Shown: positions 1 through 5,047 of the stretch, in pieces
Layout: the number at the start of each line of letters is the position of its first letter
Position numbering within the stretch: the stretch's first letter is position 1
Origin: an uncultured Clostridia bacterium
Lineage (GTDB): Bacteria > Bacillota > Clostridia > Monoglobales > Monoglobaceae
Direction of reading: 5' to 3'
Assembly: GCA_945878965.1 (NCBI GenBank)
Contig: CAMCUJ010000120.1
Span: 1-5,047 of the forward strand
Length of the DNA stretch: 5,047 bases
Translations under genes and position numbers: made by a program
Notes under the pieces: model-generated
What the model was told of the DNA's origin: nothing
Seen by the model: only the letters and a program-made list of their open reading frames with translations
Database searches by the model: none

Positions 1-55
1 GAGCGTCACCTTGCCAAGGTGAACGTCGCGGGTTCGAATCCCGTCTTCCGCTCCA
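1..55 (+). tRNA. tRNA-Gly (anticodon GCC), 5' end outside the window
   Basis: This is the 3' part of a glycine tRNA. The window opens in the 3' strand of the D stem (GAGC, 1-4). The anticodon arm is TCACC (6-10), loop TTGCCAA (11-17) and GGTGA (18-22), which places anticodon GCC at 13-15 after the invariant T. A 5-nt variable region (23-27) follows, then the T arm GCGGG-TTCGAAT-CCCGT (28-44), the acceptor 3' strand CTTCCGC (45-51), discriminator T52 and an encoded CCA (53-55). The acceptor strand matches the GCGGAAG 5' strand usual for bacterial tRNA-Gly, but that strand (about 21 nt) lies outside the window. Encoded CCA and the immediately following terminator indicate that it is the last gene of its transcript. 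Confidence 0.96.
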
Positions 56-90
56 AAACCTTGTACATTATGTACAAGGTTTTTTGTTTT
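55..90 (+). terminator. Rho-independent terminator of the tRNA-Gly transcript
   Basis: A perfect 13-bp stem is formed by AAAACCTTGTACA (55-67) and TGTACAAGGTTTT (71-83) with a 3-nt loop TTA. It is followed by a T-rich tract (80-85 TTTTTT, then G, then TTTT to 90). The 5' arm begins on the last base of the tRNA CCA end. On the minus strand only the four Ts within the stem would follow, so it looks one-directional. Confidence 0.9.
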
Positions 91-118
91 CTGATATTTT
101 TTGCGTTTTTACTTAGAT

Positions 119-172
119 AAAATGTCATTTAACATTTTCAGCGAGAGTATAAGCTCCCGCTGAAAAAATTTT
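119..172. repeat. Two overlapping inverted repeats in the tRNA-HAD intergenic region
   Basis: The first hairpin pairs AAAATGT (119-125) with ACATTTT (132-138). The second pairs TTTTCAGCG (135-143) with CGCTGAAAA (158-166), then an A/C mismatch, then GAG (145-147) with CTC (154-156) around a 6-nt loop. The arms share 135-138, so the full-length forms are mutually exclusive. On the plus strand the larger hairpin is followed by AA and TTTT (169-172), which makes a poor terminator; on the minus strand there is no T tract. It may be a weak terminator for the converging tRNA and HAD transcripts or a remnant of a small repeat. The rest of 91-276 shows no gene, and I found no convincing terminator for the HAD transcript there. 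Confidence 0.4.
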
Positions 173-276
173 AGTTGAACTCGCAGTTTATGATAGTGTA
201 AAGTAGGATATTAAACAGAGGTTTAAGAAAAGACCTGCGTCAGTCTATAGAGGATAGATATATTAATTAGTTATAT

Positions 277-915
277 TTAAATCAGTTCGGTAAAATCCTT
301 TATATAAACATCACTATTTTTAATAAGCTCATCTCTGTCAGATTTTGAGGTTTCGTCCTCAACTATTGTAACCTTAAGTCCTATGTCGTGAGCCGTATTA
401 AGTGCAACCAATATATCCTCATACAGCATACAATCATTAACTTTAGCTGAAAGCCTGTTCATAGTTTCTATATATACATCGGGTTCTTCCTTGCTTTTTC
501 CGACTTCTTCGGCATAAACAATGGTTTCAAAATATTTCGCAAGGTCGTTAGCCTTTAAAACAGCTTCACATAAATATTTAGGACAGGCAGTTGCAATTGC
601 CGTTTTAATATTATTCGCTTTCAAATACTCAAGATACTCACGTACACCCTTTTTAGGCTTAATAATATTTTTATAATAATTTTCCGACATAGAAATCCAC
701 TCTGCCATTATTTCTTCACAGCTCTGTGGAAGACTGTAAAGTTTTTTGAGGTAGCTTGAGGAAATCTCAAACGTCATATAAGCAATTTCTTCAGCAATAT
801 TAATATCGTATTTGCAGTTATACTTATCTAAAAATTCAAATATAACCTTTTCCCAAATCCACATTGAATCAATCAATGTTCCGTCCAAATCAAAAATCGC
901 AAACTTAAAATCCAT
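277..915 (-). CDS. HAD superfamily (subfamily I) phosphatase, possible thiamine-pathway phosphatase
   Basis: A 212-residue cytosolic hydrolase of the haloacid dehalogenase superfamily, which uses an aspartyl-phosphate intermediate to remove phosphate from small metabolites. Motif I is FDLDGT, with nucleophile D9 and acid/base D11. A helical C1-type cap follows (about residues 16-85). Motif II is the IATA segment with T109. The motif III lysine is K140 or K142 in GKSKEEPD. Motif IV is LYEDILVAL with acidic E166 and D167. The length and the EDxxxAL...AxxxGL pattern fit the phosphoglycolate phosphatase/beta-phosphoglucomutase branch. The substrate cannot be read from sequence. Its position 98 nt downstream of thiE on the same strand suggests a thiamine-pathway role, for example TMP dephosphorylation, as the HAD half of the plant TenA-HAD protein TH2 does; this is inference. 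ATG at 915 is the only plausible start, because an in-frame TAA lies directly before it. It has no Shine-Dalgarno at normal spacing (see 927-986). Confidence 0.88.
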   Translation of the reverse strand: MDFKFAIFDLDGTLIDSMWIWEKVIFEFLDKYNCKYDINIAEEIAYMTFEISSSYLKKLYSLPQSCEEIMAEWISMSENYYKNIIKPKKGVREYLEYLKANNIKTAIATACPKYLCEAVLKANDLAKYFETIVYAEEVGKSKEEPDVYIETMNRLSAKVNDCMLYEDILVALNTAHDIGLKVTIVEDETSKSDRDELIKNSDVYIKDFTELI

Positions 916-926
916 TTAAATTTTTA

Positions 927-977
927 TAACAAAGCAGCTATGTAATCGAATTACAAATGTATTGTTATGCTTTGTTA
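927..977 (-). repeat. 51-nt nested inverted repeat in the HAD leader
   Basis: TAACAAAGCA (927-936) is perfectly complementary to TGCTTTGTTA (968-977). Inside lies a second perfect 6-bp hairpin, TGTAAT (941-946) with ATTACA (950-955), loop CGA. An alternative 7-bp pairing (926-932 with 962-968) is also possible. There is no T tract on the minus strand, so it is not a terminator of thiE. Both ends carry TA, so ends of the form TA-element-TA would fit a tiny insertion with a TA target duplication, although the palindrome alone also explains this. It separates a strong Shine-Dalgarno (980-986) from the HAD start codon at 915. Confidence 0.6.
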
Positions 978-992
978 ATCTCCTTTCGTCAA
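964..992 (-). promoter_or_regulatory. Possible internal promoter for the HAD gene
   Basis: On the minus strand TTGACG (987-992, 5 of 6 with the -35 consensus) is followed after exactly 17 nt by CATAAC (964-969, 4 of 6 with the -10 consensus). Transcription would start near 957, giving a leader of about 40 nt without a Shine-Dalgarno. In AT-rich DNA such matches arise by chance, and read-through from the thiE promoter is the simpler explanation for HAD expression. Confidence 0.3.
980..986 (-). promoter_or_regulatory. Strong Shine-Dalgarno sequence without an adjacent start codon
   Basis: AAAGGAG on the minus strand is the best ribosome binding site between thiE and the HAD gene. No ATG or usable GTG/TTG lies within 5-15 nt downstream: the only nearby TTG is followed at once by a stop. 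The HAD ATG is 64 nt away. Folding of the inverted repeat 927-977 would bring it to roughly 14 nt of single-stranded spacing from the ATG. This suggests either a structured translation-initiation region or an insertion that pushed the two elements apart. Confidence 0.5.
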
Positions 993-1013
993 AATAGTAA
1001 ACTGATTTTTAAA

Positions 1014-1652
1014 TTACAGCATTCTGAATTTTTCAATTAATTCTTTGGCAGATTTCCTTGGAAATTCGCTGCCCATAATAGCTGATACAACAGCAGCTCC
1101 GTCAATACCGCAGCCATTAAGCTTATCGATATTATCGAGATTTATGCCGCCTATTGCAACAACCGGAATTTTTATTTTGTTTTTAATTTCCTTAATAACG
1201 CTTGGCGTCACAACTTTGGCATCGGTTTTGGTTGAGGTGGGAAACATAGCACCAACGCCTAAGTAATCCGCTCCGCTCCGATCTGCCTCTATAGCTCTTT
1301 CGATATTTCTCGCAGATAAACCTATAATTTTATCATTTCCTAAAATTTTTCGTGCAATATGGCACGGCAGGTCACTCTGACCCAAATGGACACCATCGGC
1401 TCCGACAGCAAGTGCTATATCAACTCGGTCATTTATTATAAGCGGAATATTATATCTTTCTGTAAGCTCACGAACCTTAACGGCTGTTTCATATAATTCA
1501 CGTCCGTTTGCTTGCTTTTCTCTAAGCTGAACTACAGTGACTCCGCCGAGTATTGCCTGCTCAATATAATCAAGGAATTTATCATAGCCGCAAATATCAC
1601 TGCCTGCTACAAGATAAAGTGAATAATCTATATCCTTAGTTTTTATGTTCAT
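1014..1652 (-). CDS. thiE: Thiamine-phosphate synthase ThiE
   Basis: ThiE couples HMP-pyrophosphate to the thiazole phosphate (HET-P or its carboxylated form), releasing pyrophosphate and giving thiamine monophosphate in the cytosol. The 212-residue protein has the full family length and TIM-barrel motif set: VQLREK (41-46) for pyrophosphate contact, NDR (74-76), GVHLGQSD (87-94), GLSARN (111-116), YLGVGAMFPTSTK (130-142) at the thiazole/phosphate site, AIGGI (166-170) and VSAIMG (189-194). The expected active-site residues appear present. The ATG at 1652 is preceded by AAAGG (1662-1666) at 9-nt spacing, which supports this start. It is the first gene of its transcript, with the HAD phosphatase downstream, and is divergent from the esterase gene. 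It has its own promoter (1683-1711). No thiazole-branch gene is in the window. Confidence 0.97.
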   Translation of the reverse strand: MNIKTKDIDYSLYLVAGSDICGYDKFLDYIEQAILGGVTVVQLREKQANGRELYETAVKVRELTERYNIPLIINDRVDIALAVGADGVHLGQSDLPCHIARKILGNDKIIGLSARNIERAIEADRSGADYLGVGAMFPTSTKTDAKVVTPSVIKEIKNKIKIPVVAIGGINLDNIDKLNGCGIDGAAVVSAIMGSEFPRKSAKELIEKFRML

Positions 1653-1682
1653 AATAATCTGCCTTTCATTTAATATAATTTA

Positions 1683-1711
1683 ATTGTATCATATCAGCAG
1701 AAAATTAACAA
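1683..1711 (-). promoter_or_regulatory. Promoter of thiE-HAD
   Basis: On the minus strand a -35 box TTGTTA (1706-1711), a 17-nt spacer and a -10 box TACAAT (1683-1688) are present. TGA lies immediately upstream of the -10, forming an extended -10. Transcription would begin near 1676, leaving a leader of only about 24 nt before the thiE ATG. That is too short for a TPP riboswitch. Confidence 0.75.
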
Positions 1712-1735
1712 GATTTAATTTTTAGTATTATATAA

Positions 1736-1765
1736 TTGACTATTCATATATTTTTGTGATAAAAT
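1736..1765 (+). promoter_or_regulatory. Promoter of the secreted esterase gene
   Basis: TTGACT (1736-1741, 5 of 6) is followed after 18 nt by TAAAAT (1760-1765, 5 of 6), with TGA directly before the -10 (extended -10). The start would be near 1772, about 30 nt upstream of the ATG at 1803. The Shine-Dalgarno AAAGAGG (1787-1793) lies 9 nt before the ATG. The -35 box lies 25 bp from that of the divergent thiE promoter, so a regulator or RNA polymerase bound here could affect both genes. I see no obvious operator palindrome. Confidence 0.75.
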
Positions 1766-1802
1766 ATAAATATAACATCTATATAGAAAGAGGTAACAGA
1801 CT

Positions 1803-4022
1803 ATGAAACTAAAATTCAAAAAGCTTTTAGCAGCAGTACTTGCTGCTGCATTAGGATTAACAAGTACGGCCTTTGCGGCACCGACGAACACAGTAACTCT
1901 TCAAGGTGATCCTCAGTACTATTACGTAACGAACGATACCGTTACAAGCACCTCAGAAACCGAAGCAACAACCATCGAAACGGGAATTGACGGAATCACT
2001 TTAACGCTTGGAGCAGATAAATATGAATATAAGAGTGACAGCAGTAACAAACCTTATACCGGACGTATTTCCGGTGCAGCTTCTCCGAATACAGAAAAAG
2101 AAACAGGAACGTATTATTCAATTACTCTTGCAGATACCGTGCATGTAGGAGAAATTTCTGTAGGATATCAGCTTGGTAACGGAAAAGAGTTTTATATATT
2201 GGATAACGGAATTGCTCTTAAAAATTATAACGGCATTAAGGTTGATGTAAAAACTACAACAATATCAACATTCAGCGTTGAAGGCGGACATACATATACT
2301 GTGTATGCGAAAGGCTCAAAGTTAGGTTTTTACGGCTTTTCATACAGAGAGGTGGACAAGGTTAAGGATTTTGCGGCGGAAATTGACGGTTTAACCTTTG
2401 ATTTAATCAAGGGAGATAATAGTTCAATAGACAGCATCGACTCAGACTTAAATCTAATCGAGAGCTACGAATCAAAATTTGGCTCTTGTGATGTAAGTTG
2501 GGAATCTACTATGCCGGAAGTTATCGCAACAAACGGTGAGGTTTCCTGTCAGCCGGCGGCACAGACCGTAACAATTACAGGCATATTCAGCGTTCAGGAG
2601 GATGATTCTCTTGTACACGAAAAATCCTTCACATTAACGACTATTGCAGACGCAGACGACAATGCGGCGGTACAGGCTGTTATAGATGCACTTACTCTCG
2701 GCGATACTTCAGCCCTCAAAAATAATATTGAACTTCCAACATCGGGAAAGCGTGCGACTTCAATTTCATGGGCAACATCAGATGAAAATGTAATTACTGC
2801 CACAGGAGTAATTACACGTGCACCGTCTGAGGACAGAACAGCAATTCTTACGGCAACGGTTTCAAGAAATGCGGCGTCAGCTACAAAGGATTTTACGGTT
2901 ATAGTTAAGGGATATGTTCCTGTTGAATTTGACGGCTATGTATATGGTGACGCTGATGGAAACAACAGCTTTAAGCCTGTTGACGGCGGAACATTAAAGA
3001 CTGTAATGTTTACCGAAAGTATACAGAATAAAACCGGTAATGAGATATTATTCTGTGCTGTATATAATCCAAACGGTTCGCTTAAGGGTACAAAAATAAT
3101 AAAAATTTCCGATGTTACATCGGGAAGTGATGCAAAAAGCTATGCTGATGTAAATCTTCCTATGGATTCAAATGATACCTTTAAGGTAATGGCTTTTTCG
3201 GGACTTGAAAATCTTGAACCGTATGTTGATCCGTTAATAGCTGATGATACGGTTTCTGATGATGCGGTTATATATGTTGTCGGTGATTCAACCGCTTCGG
3301 TATATGATGACAAGAATTATCCACGTAAGGGCTGGGCTCAAATGCTTGGTAATTATTTTGATAACATAAGGGTTACAGATCTCGCATTAAGCGGAAGAAG
3401 CTCTAAGAACTTTAAAAATGAGGTTAATTTCACAACACTTAAAAACAGCATAAAAGCGGGTGATTTTCTTATAATTCAATTCGGACACAATGATTCAAAG
3501 GCTGATGATGAAACACGCTACACCGATCCGTCCGGTGACAGATTTACAGAGGGTTCATACAAGAATTCGCTTATGGAATATGTAGAGATAGCTCAGAGCG
3601 TTGGTGCAACGCCTGTTATTGCAACCTCTATAAGCCGCAGACAGCTTTCTGACAGCAGTCTTGAAAAATATGTAGCTGCCGCACGTGAGCTTGCATCTGA
3701 AATTAATGTTCCGCTCCTTGATTTATATGCAAGAACAAACGGCTGGATAAACGAAGTAGGTCTTGATACTGCAATGGATATGTTCAACTATGTAAAGCCG
3801 TATGATTCAAGATTTGTAGATTATGCCGGCTTTAAAAATTCGAGCTTCTATACAACAGGAACTACGGACAACACTCATATCAATATCAACGGTGCAGATT
3901 TAATTTCACAGTGGGCAGTTGAGGAAATGCAGAAACAGAATATGCCTCTTGGTGATAAAGCAAATTCATATAAAGCGACCTATCCTTTACCGTCATATGC
4001 AGCTGCAACAAGCAAACAGTAA
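1803..4022 (+). CDS. Secreted multidomain SGNH esterase, rhamnogalacturonan acetylesterase-like (CE12)
   Basis: A 739-residue exported enzyme predicted to remove acetyl groups from the rhamnogalacturonan I backbone of pectin. Domain order: a signal peptide (KKLL followed by a hydrophobic Ala/Leu core, cleavage near AFA at 23-25); a beta-rich module (about 28-185, with TGRI and a HTYTVYAKGS strand) resembling accessory domains of pectin enzymes; two atrophied bacterial Ig-like domains (about 186-275 and 286-371, the latter with ISWATSDENVI and GVITR); a further beta-sandwich (about 372-480, ending KVMAFSGLENLEP) of a type common in clostridial glycosidases; then the SGNH hydrolase (about 488-715). 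Catalytic blocks are GDSTA (494-498, nucleophile S496), SGRSS (530-534, oxyanion G531), GHND (561-564, oxyanion N563) and DNTHIN (689-694, acid D689, base H692). The triad is therefore complete. There is no LPXTG, SLH or C-terminal dockerin, so the protein is probably released or held by its accessory domains. Exact substrate is inferred from family; xylan or other acetylated glycans are alternatives. Confidence 0.9.
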   Translation: MKLKFKKLLAAVLAAALGLTSTAFAAPTNTVTLQGDPQYYYVTNDTVTSTSETEATTIETGIDGITLTLGADKYEYKSDSSNKPYTGRISGAASPNTEKETGTYYSITLADTVHVGEISVGYQLGNGKEFYILDNGIALKNYNGIKVDVKTTTISTFSVEGGHTYTVYAKGSKLGFYGFSYREVDKVKDFAAEIDGLTFDLIKGDNSSIDSIDSDLNLIESYESKFGSCDVSWESTMPEVIATNGEVSCQPAAQTVTITGIFSVQEDDSLVHEKSFTLTTIADADDNAAVQAVIDALTLGDTSALKNNIELPTSGKRATSISWATSDENVITATGVITRAPSEDRTAILTATVSRNAASATKDFTVIVKGYVPVEFDGYVYGDADGNNSFKPVDGGTLKTVMFTESIQNKTGNEILFCAVYNPNGSLKGTKIIKISDVTSGSDAKSYADVNLPMDSNDTFKVMAFSGLENLEPYVDPLIADDTVSDDAVIYVVGDSTASVYDDKNYPRKGWAQMLGNYFDNIRVTDLALSGRSSKNFKNEVNFTTLKNSIKAGDFLIIQFGHNDSKADDETRYTDPSGDRFTEGSYKNSLMEYVEIAQSVGATPVIATSISRRQLSDSSLEKYVAAARELASEINVPLLDLYARTNGWINEVGLDTAMDMFNYVKPYDSRFVDYAGFKNSSFYTTGTTDNTHININGADLISQWAVEEMQKQNMPLGDKANSYKATYPLPSYAAATSKQ

Positions 4023-4041
4023 TACTATTTAAAATATTCGG

Positions 4042-4088
4042 AAAAAACAGCGACACCCTTACCTTTACAGGCGATGGGTGTCGTTTTT
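4042..4088. terminator. Bidirectional Rho-independent terminator between the esterase gene and thiD
   Basis: CGACACCC (4051-4058) pairs perfectly with GGGTGTCG (4076-4083) around a 17-nt loop. On the plus strand TTTTT (4084-4088) follows. On the minus strand the stem is followed, after three bases, by six Ts (complement of 4042-4047). It lies 20 nt past the esterase stop and about 40 nt past the thiD stop, so it can end both converging transcripts. Confidence 0.88.
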
Positions 4089-4126
4089 AACTTATTAAGG
4101 CTTAATATTCAATTAAATCATATCGG

Positions 4127-4921
4127 CTAATTTTCGGTGTAATTGAAAAAATGATTGGTAGGTCCCGAGCCGTGACCGATATTCAAGGAATGCTTTATAG
4201 CAAGGGTAACATATTCCTTAGCCTTTGTTATTGCGTCTTTAATGCTCTCACCCTTTGCGAGATTTGCGGCAATAGCAGATGAGAGAGTACAGCCGGTTCC
4301 GTGCGTGTTTTTTGAATTTATGCGTTCACCTTCAAACACGAAAAATTCCTTGCCGTCAAATAAAATATCGTTGCATTTGCCGTCCTCAACGCTGTGACCG
4401 CCTTTTACAAGTACATACCGAGAGCCAAGCCTAAATATTTTTTCACAGCTTTTATAAACATCATCGTAATTTTTAATTTCCATATCAGCCAAAACCTCAG
4501 CCTCGGCAATGTTCGGCGTAATAAGATATGAAAGAGGTATCAGCTTTTTCTTAAGAGTATCTATTGCATCCTCGCTTAAAAGACGTTTCTTTGTAGTTGA
4601 TACCATAACAGGGTCAAGCACTACAAGCTTTGGTTTGTAGTATTCCAAACGCTCCGCTATTGCGAGAATACTTTCAATCTTTGAAACCATTCCGATTTTA
4701 ACTCCGTCTACCTCAATATCCGAGAAAACAGCGTCAAGCTGTGCTTTAATCATTTCGGAACTTATATCCTCAATTCCCGATACCGTAACCGTATTTTGTG
4801 CCGTAATTGAGGTTATAACGCTCATTGCATAGCAGCCGTTTGCCGAAAACGTCTTTATATCCGCCTGTATTCCCGCTCCGCCGCTGCTGTCCGAGCCTGC
4901 AATTGTAAGTAAATTCTTCAT
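4127..4921 (-). CDS. thiD: Hydroxymethylpyrimidine/phosphomethylpyrimidine kinase ThiD
   Basis: ThiD phosphorylates HMP to HMP-P and HMP-P to HMP-PP, the pyrimidine substrate of ThiE, using ATP in the cytosol. The 264-residue protein is full length for this ribokinase-fold family. Motifs seen are AGSDSSGGAGIQAD (8-21, HMP binding), DPVMVS (103-108), LITPNIAEAE (133-142), VKGGH (172-176) and the anion-hole signature NTHGTGCTLSSA (205-216) containing the conserved active-site Cys211. I chose the ATG at 4921 because the protein then opens with the family's typical MKNLLTIAGSDSSGG and has GGGAGA just upstream; an upstream in-frame ATG at 4954 lies inside thiC and adds a tail foreign to the family. 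It lies 16 nt after the thiC stop, so it is co-transcribed with thiC. Confidence 0.97.
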   Translation of the reverse strand: MKNLLTIAGSDSSGGAGIQADIKTFSANGCYAMSVITSITAQNTVTVSGIEDISSEMIKAQLDAVFSDIEVDGVKIGMVSKIESILAIAERLEYYKPKLVVLDPVMVSTTKKRLLSEDAIDTLKKKLIPLSYLITPNIAEAEVLADMEIKNYDDVYKSCEKIFRLGSRYVLVKGGHSVEDGKCNDILFDGKEFFVFEGERINSKNTHGTGCTLSSAIAANLAKGESIKDAITKAKEYVTLAIKHSLNIGHGSGPTNHFFNYTEN

Positions 4922-4929
4922 AAATATTT

Positions 4930-4935
4930 TCTCCC
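4930..4935 (-). promoter_or_regulatory. Ribosome binding site of thiD
   Basis: GGGAGA on the minus strand has its GGAG core 9 nt before the ATG at 4921 and begins within 3 nt of the thiC stop codon. This placement selects 4921 over the upstream ATG at 4954 as the thiD start. It also suggests that ribosomes ending thiC re-initiate on thiD. Confidence 0.8.
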
Positions 4936-4937
4936 GA

Positions 4938-5047
4938 TTAAATTCCAAGCTCACTGCCTTTAAGTATAAGGTTCATATTTCGTACCGCACACTGTTCACC
5001 ACACATTGTGCAGGTATTTTCTTCAGCCGGCTTTGAGCTTTCTCTGT
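4938..5047 (-). CDS. thiC: Phosphomethylpyrimidine synthase ThiC, C-terminal 35 residues only
   Basis: ThiC is the radical-SAM enzyme that rearranges aminoimidazole ribotide (AIR) into HMP-phosphate, the first committed step of the pyrimidine branch of thiamine synthesis. Only the last 35 codons and the TAA stop (4938-4940) are in the window; the rest lies beyond its right edge. The visible tail contains ENTCTMCGEQCAVRNMN, the C-terminal cysteine cluster that binds the 4Fe-4S cluster, followed by a short basic/hydrophobic tail ending GSELGI. The cysteines are spaced CX2CX3C, one residue shorter than the CX2CX4C of the Escherichia coli/Caulobacter type. From memory the shorter spacing also occurs in clostridial and archaeal ThiC. 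thiD follows 16 nt downstream, so thiC-thiD form an operon whose promoter and any TPP riboswitch would lie outside the window. Confidence 0.9.
   Translation of the reverse strand, partial: RESSKPAEENTCTMCGEQCAVRNMNLILKGSELGI

Noticed and set aside
1..276. tRNA-associated integration site for a mobile element
   Set aside because: No integrase gene and no repeat of the tRNA 3' end were found elsewhere in the window.
927..977. Terminator between thiE and the HAD gene
   Set aside because: The hairpin is AT-rich with a large internal loop and is not followed by a T tract on the minus strand.
913..986. Leader peptide gene using the AAAGGAG at 980-986
   Set aside because: No ATG or GTG follows at usable spacing; the only TTG is followed directly by a stop, and an ATT start would give four codons.
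1045..1266. 73-codon plus-strand open frame
   Set aside because: It lies wholly antisense within thiE, which has full family motifs, and the translated protein resembles no family I recognise.
1653..1802. TPP riboswitch upstream of thiE
   Set aside because: The conserved CUGAGA and the second-domain core of the TPP aptamer are not present, and the predicted leader is only about 24 nt.
2594..2803. 69-codon minus-strand open frame
   Set aside because: It is antisense within the Ig-like region of the esterase gene, and its composition is what reverse-frame reading of that gene gives.
3593..3787. 64-codon minus-strand open frame
   Set aside because: It is antisense within the SGNH catalytic domain and has no family resemblance.
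4094..4106. 13-bp palindrome ATTAAGGCTTAAT downstream of thiD as an operator
   Set aside because: It lies downstream of both converging genes, where no promoter needs control, and AT-rich palindromes of this size are expected by chance.
4922..4954. Upstream ATG at 4954 as the start of thiD, adding 11 residues
   Set aside because: It lies inside the thiC coding region. The added residues are foreign to the ThiD family, and GGGAGA correctly serves the ATG at 4921.

Overview
The window is AT-rich, with compact operons, strong AGGAG-type ribosome binding sites, a classical Gram-positive signal peptide and bacterial Ig-like modules on a secreted pectin-side-chain esterase. Together these suggest a Firmicute of the class Clostridia, most likely a plant-fibre-degrading gut or rumen member (Ruminococcus/Oscillospiraceae- or Lachnospiraceae-like). 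This placement is inference from gene style; no marker gene in the window fixes it.

Layout. Positions 1-55 hold the 3' part of a tRNA-Gly(GCC) on the plus strand, followed directly by a 13-bp terminator hairpin (55-90). Positions 91-276 contain no gene I can support, only two overlapping inverted repeats (119-166). On the minus strand come a HAD-family phosphatase (277-915) and, upstream of it, thiE (1014-1652), transcribed as a pair from a good promoter at 1683-1711. Back to back with thiE, a plus-strand gene (1803-4022) encodes a secreted 739-residue multidomain SGNH esterase of the rhamnogalacturonan acetylesterase type (CE12-like). It converges on thiD (4127-4921, minus), with a bidirectional terminator between them. 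thiD is preceded by the 3' end of thiC (4938-5047, minus, cut by the window edge).

How the genes work together. ThiC makes HMP-phosphate from the purine intermediate AIR, ThiD phosphorylates it to HMP-pyrophosphate, and ThiE joins that to the thiazole phosphate to give thiamine monophosphate (TMP). The HAD enzyme sits directly downstream of thiE and is a reasonable but unproven candidate for a phosphatase acting in this pathway. The esterase has no metabolic link to thiamine. It sits as an opposite-strand cargo gene in the middle of what would otherwise read as a thiC-thiD-thiE-HAD operon, so thiE now has its own short-leader promoter with no TPP riboswitch visible in the window.

I see no convincing new defence system, CRISPR array, insertion sequence or phage gene. 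The most unusual local structure is a 51-nt element with perfect 10-bp inverted repeats lying between a strong, otherwise orphaned Shine-Dalgarno sequence and the start codon of the HAD gene.
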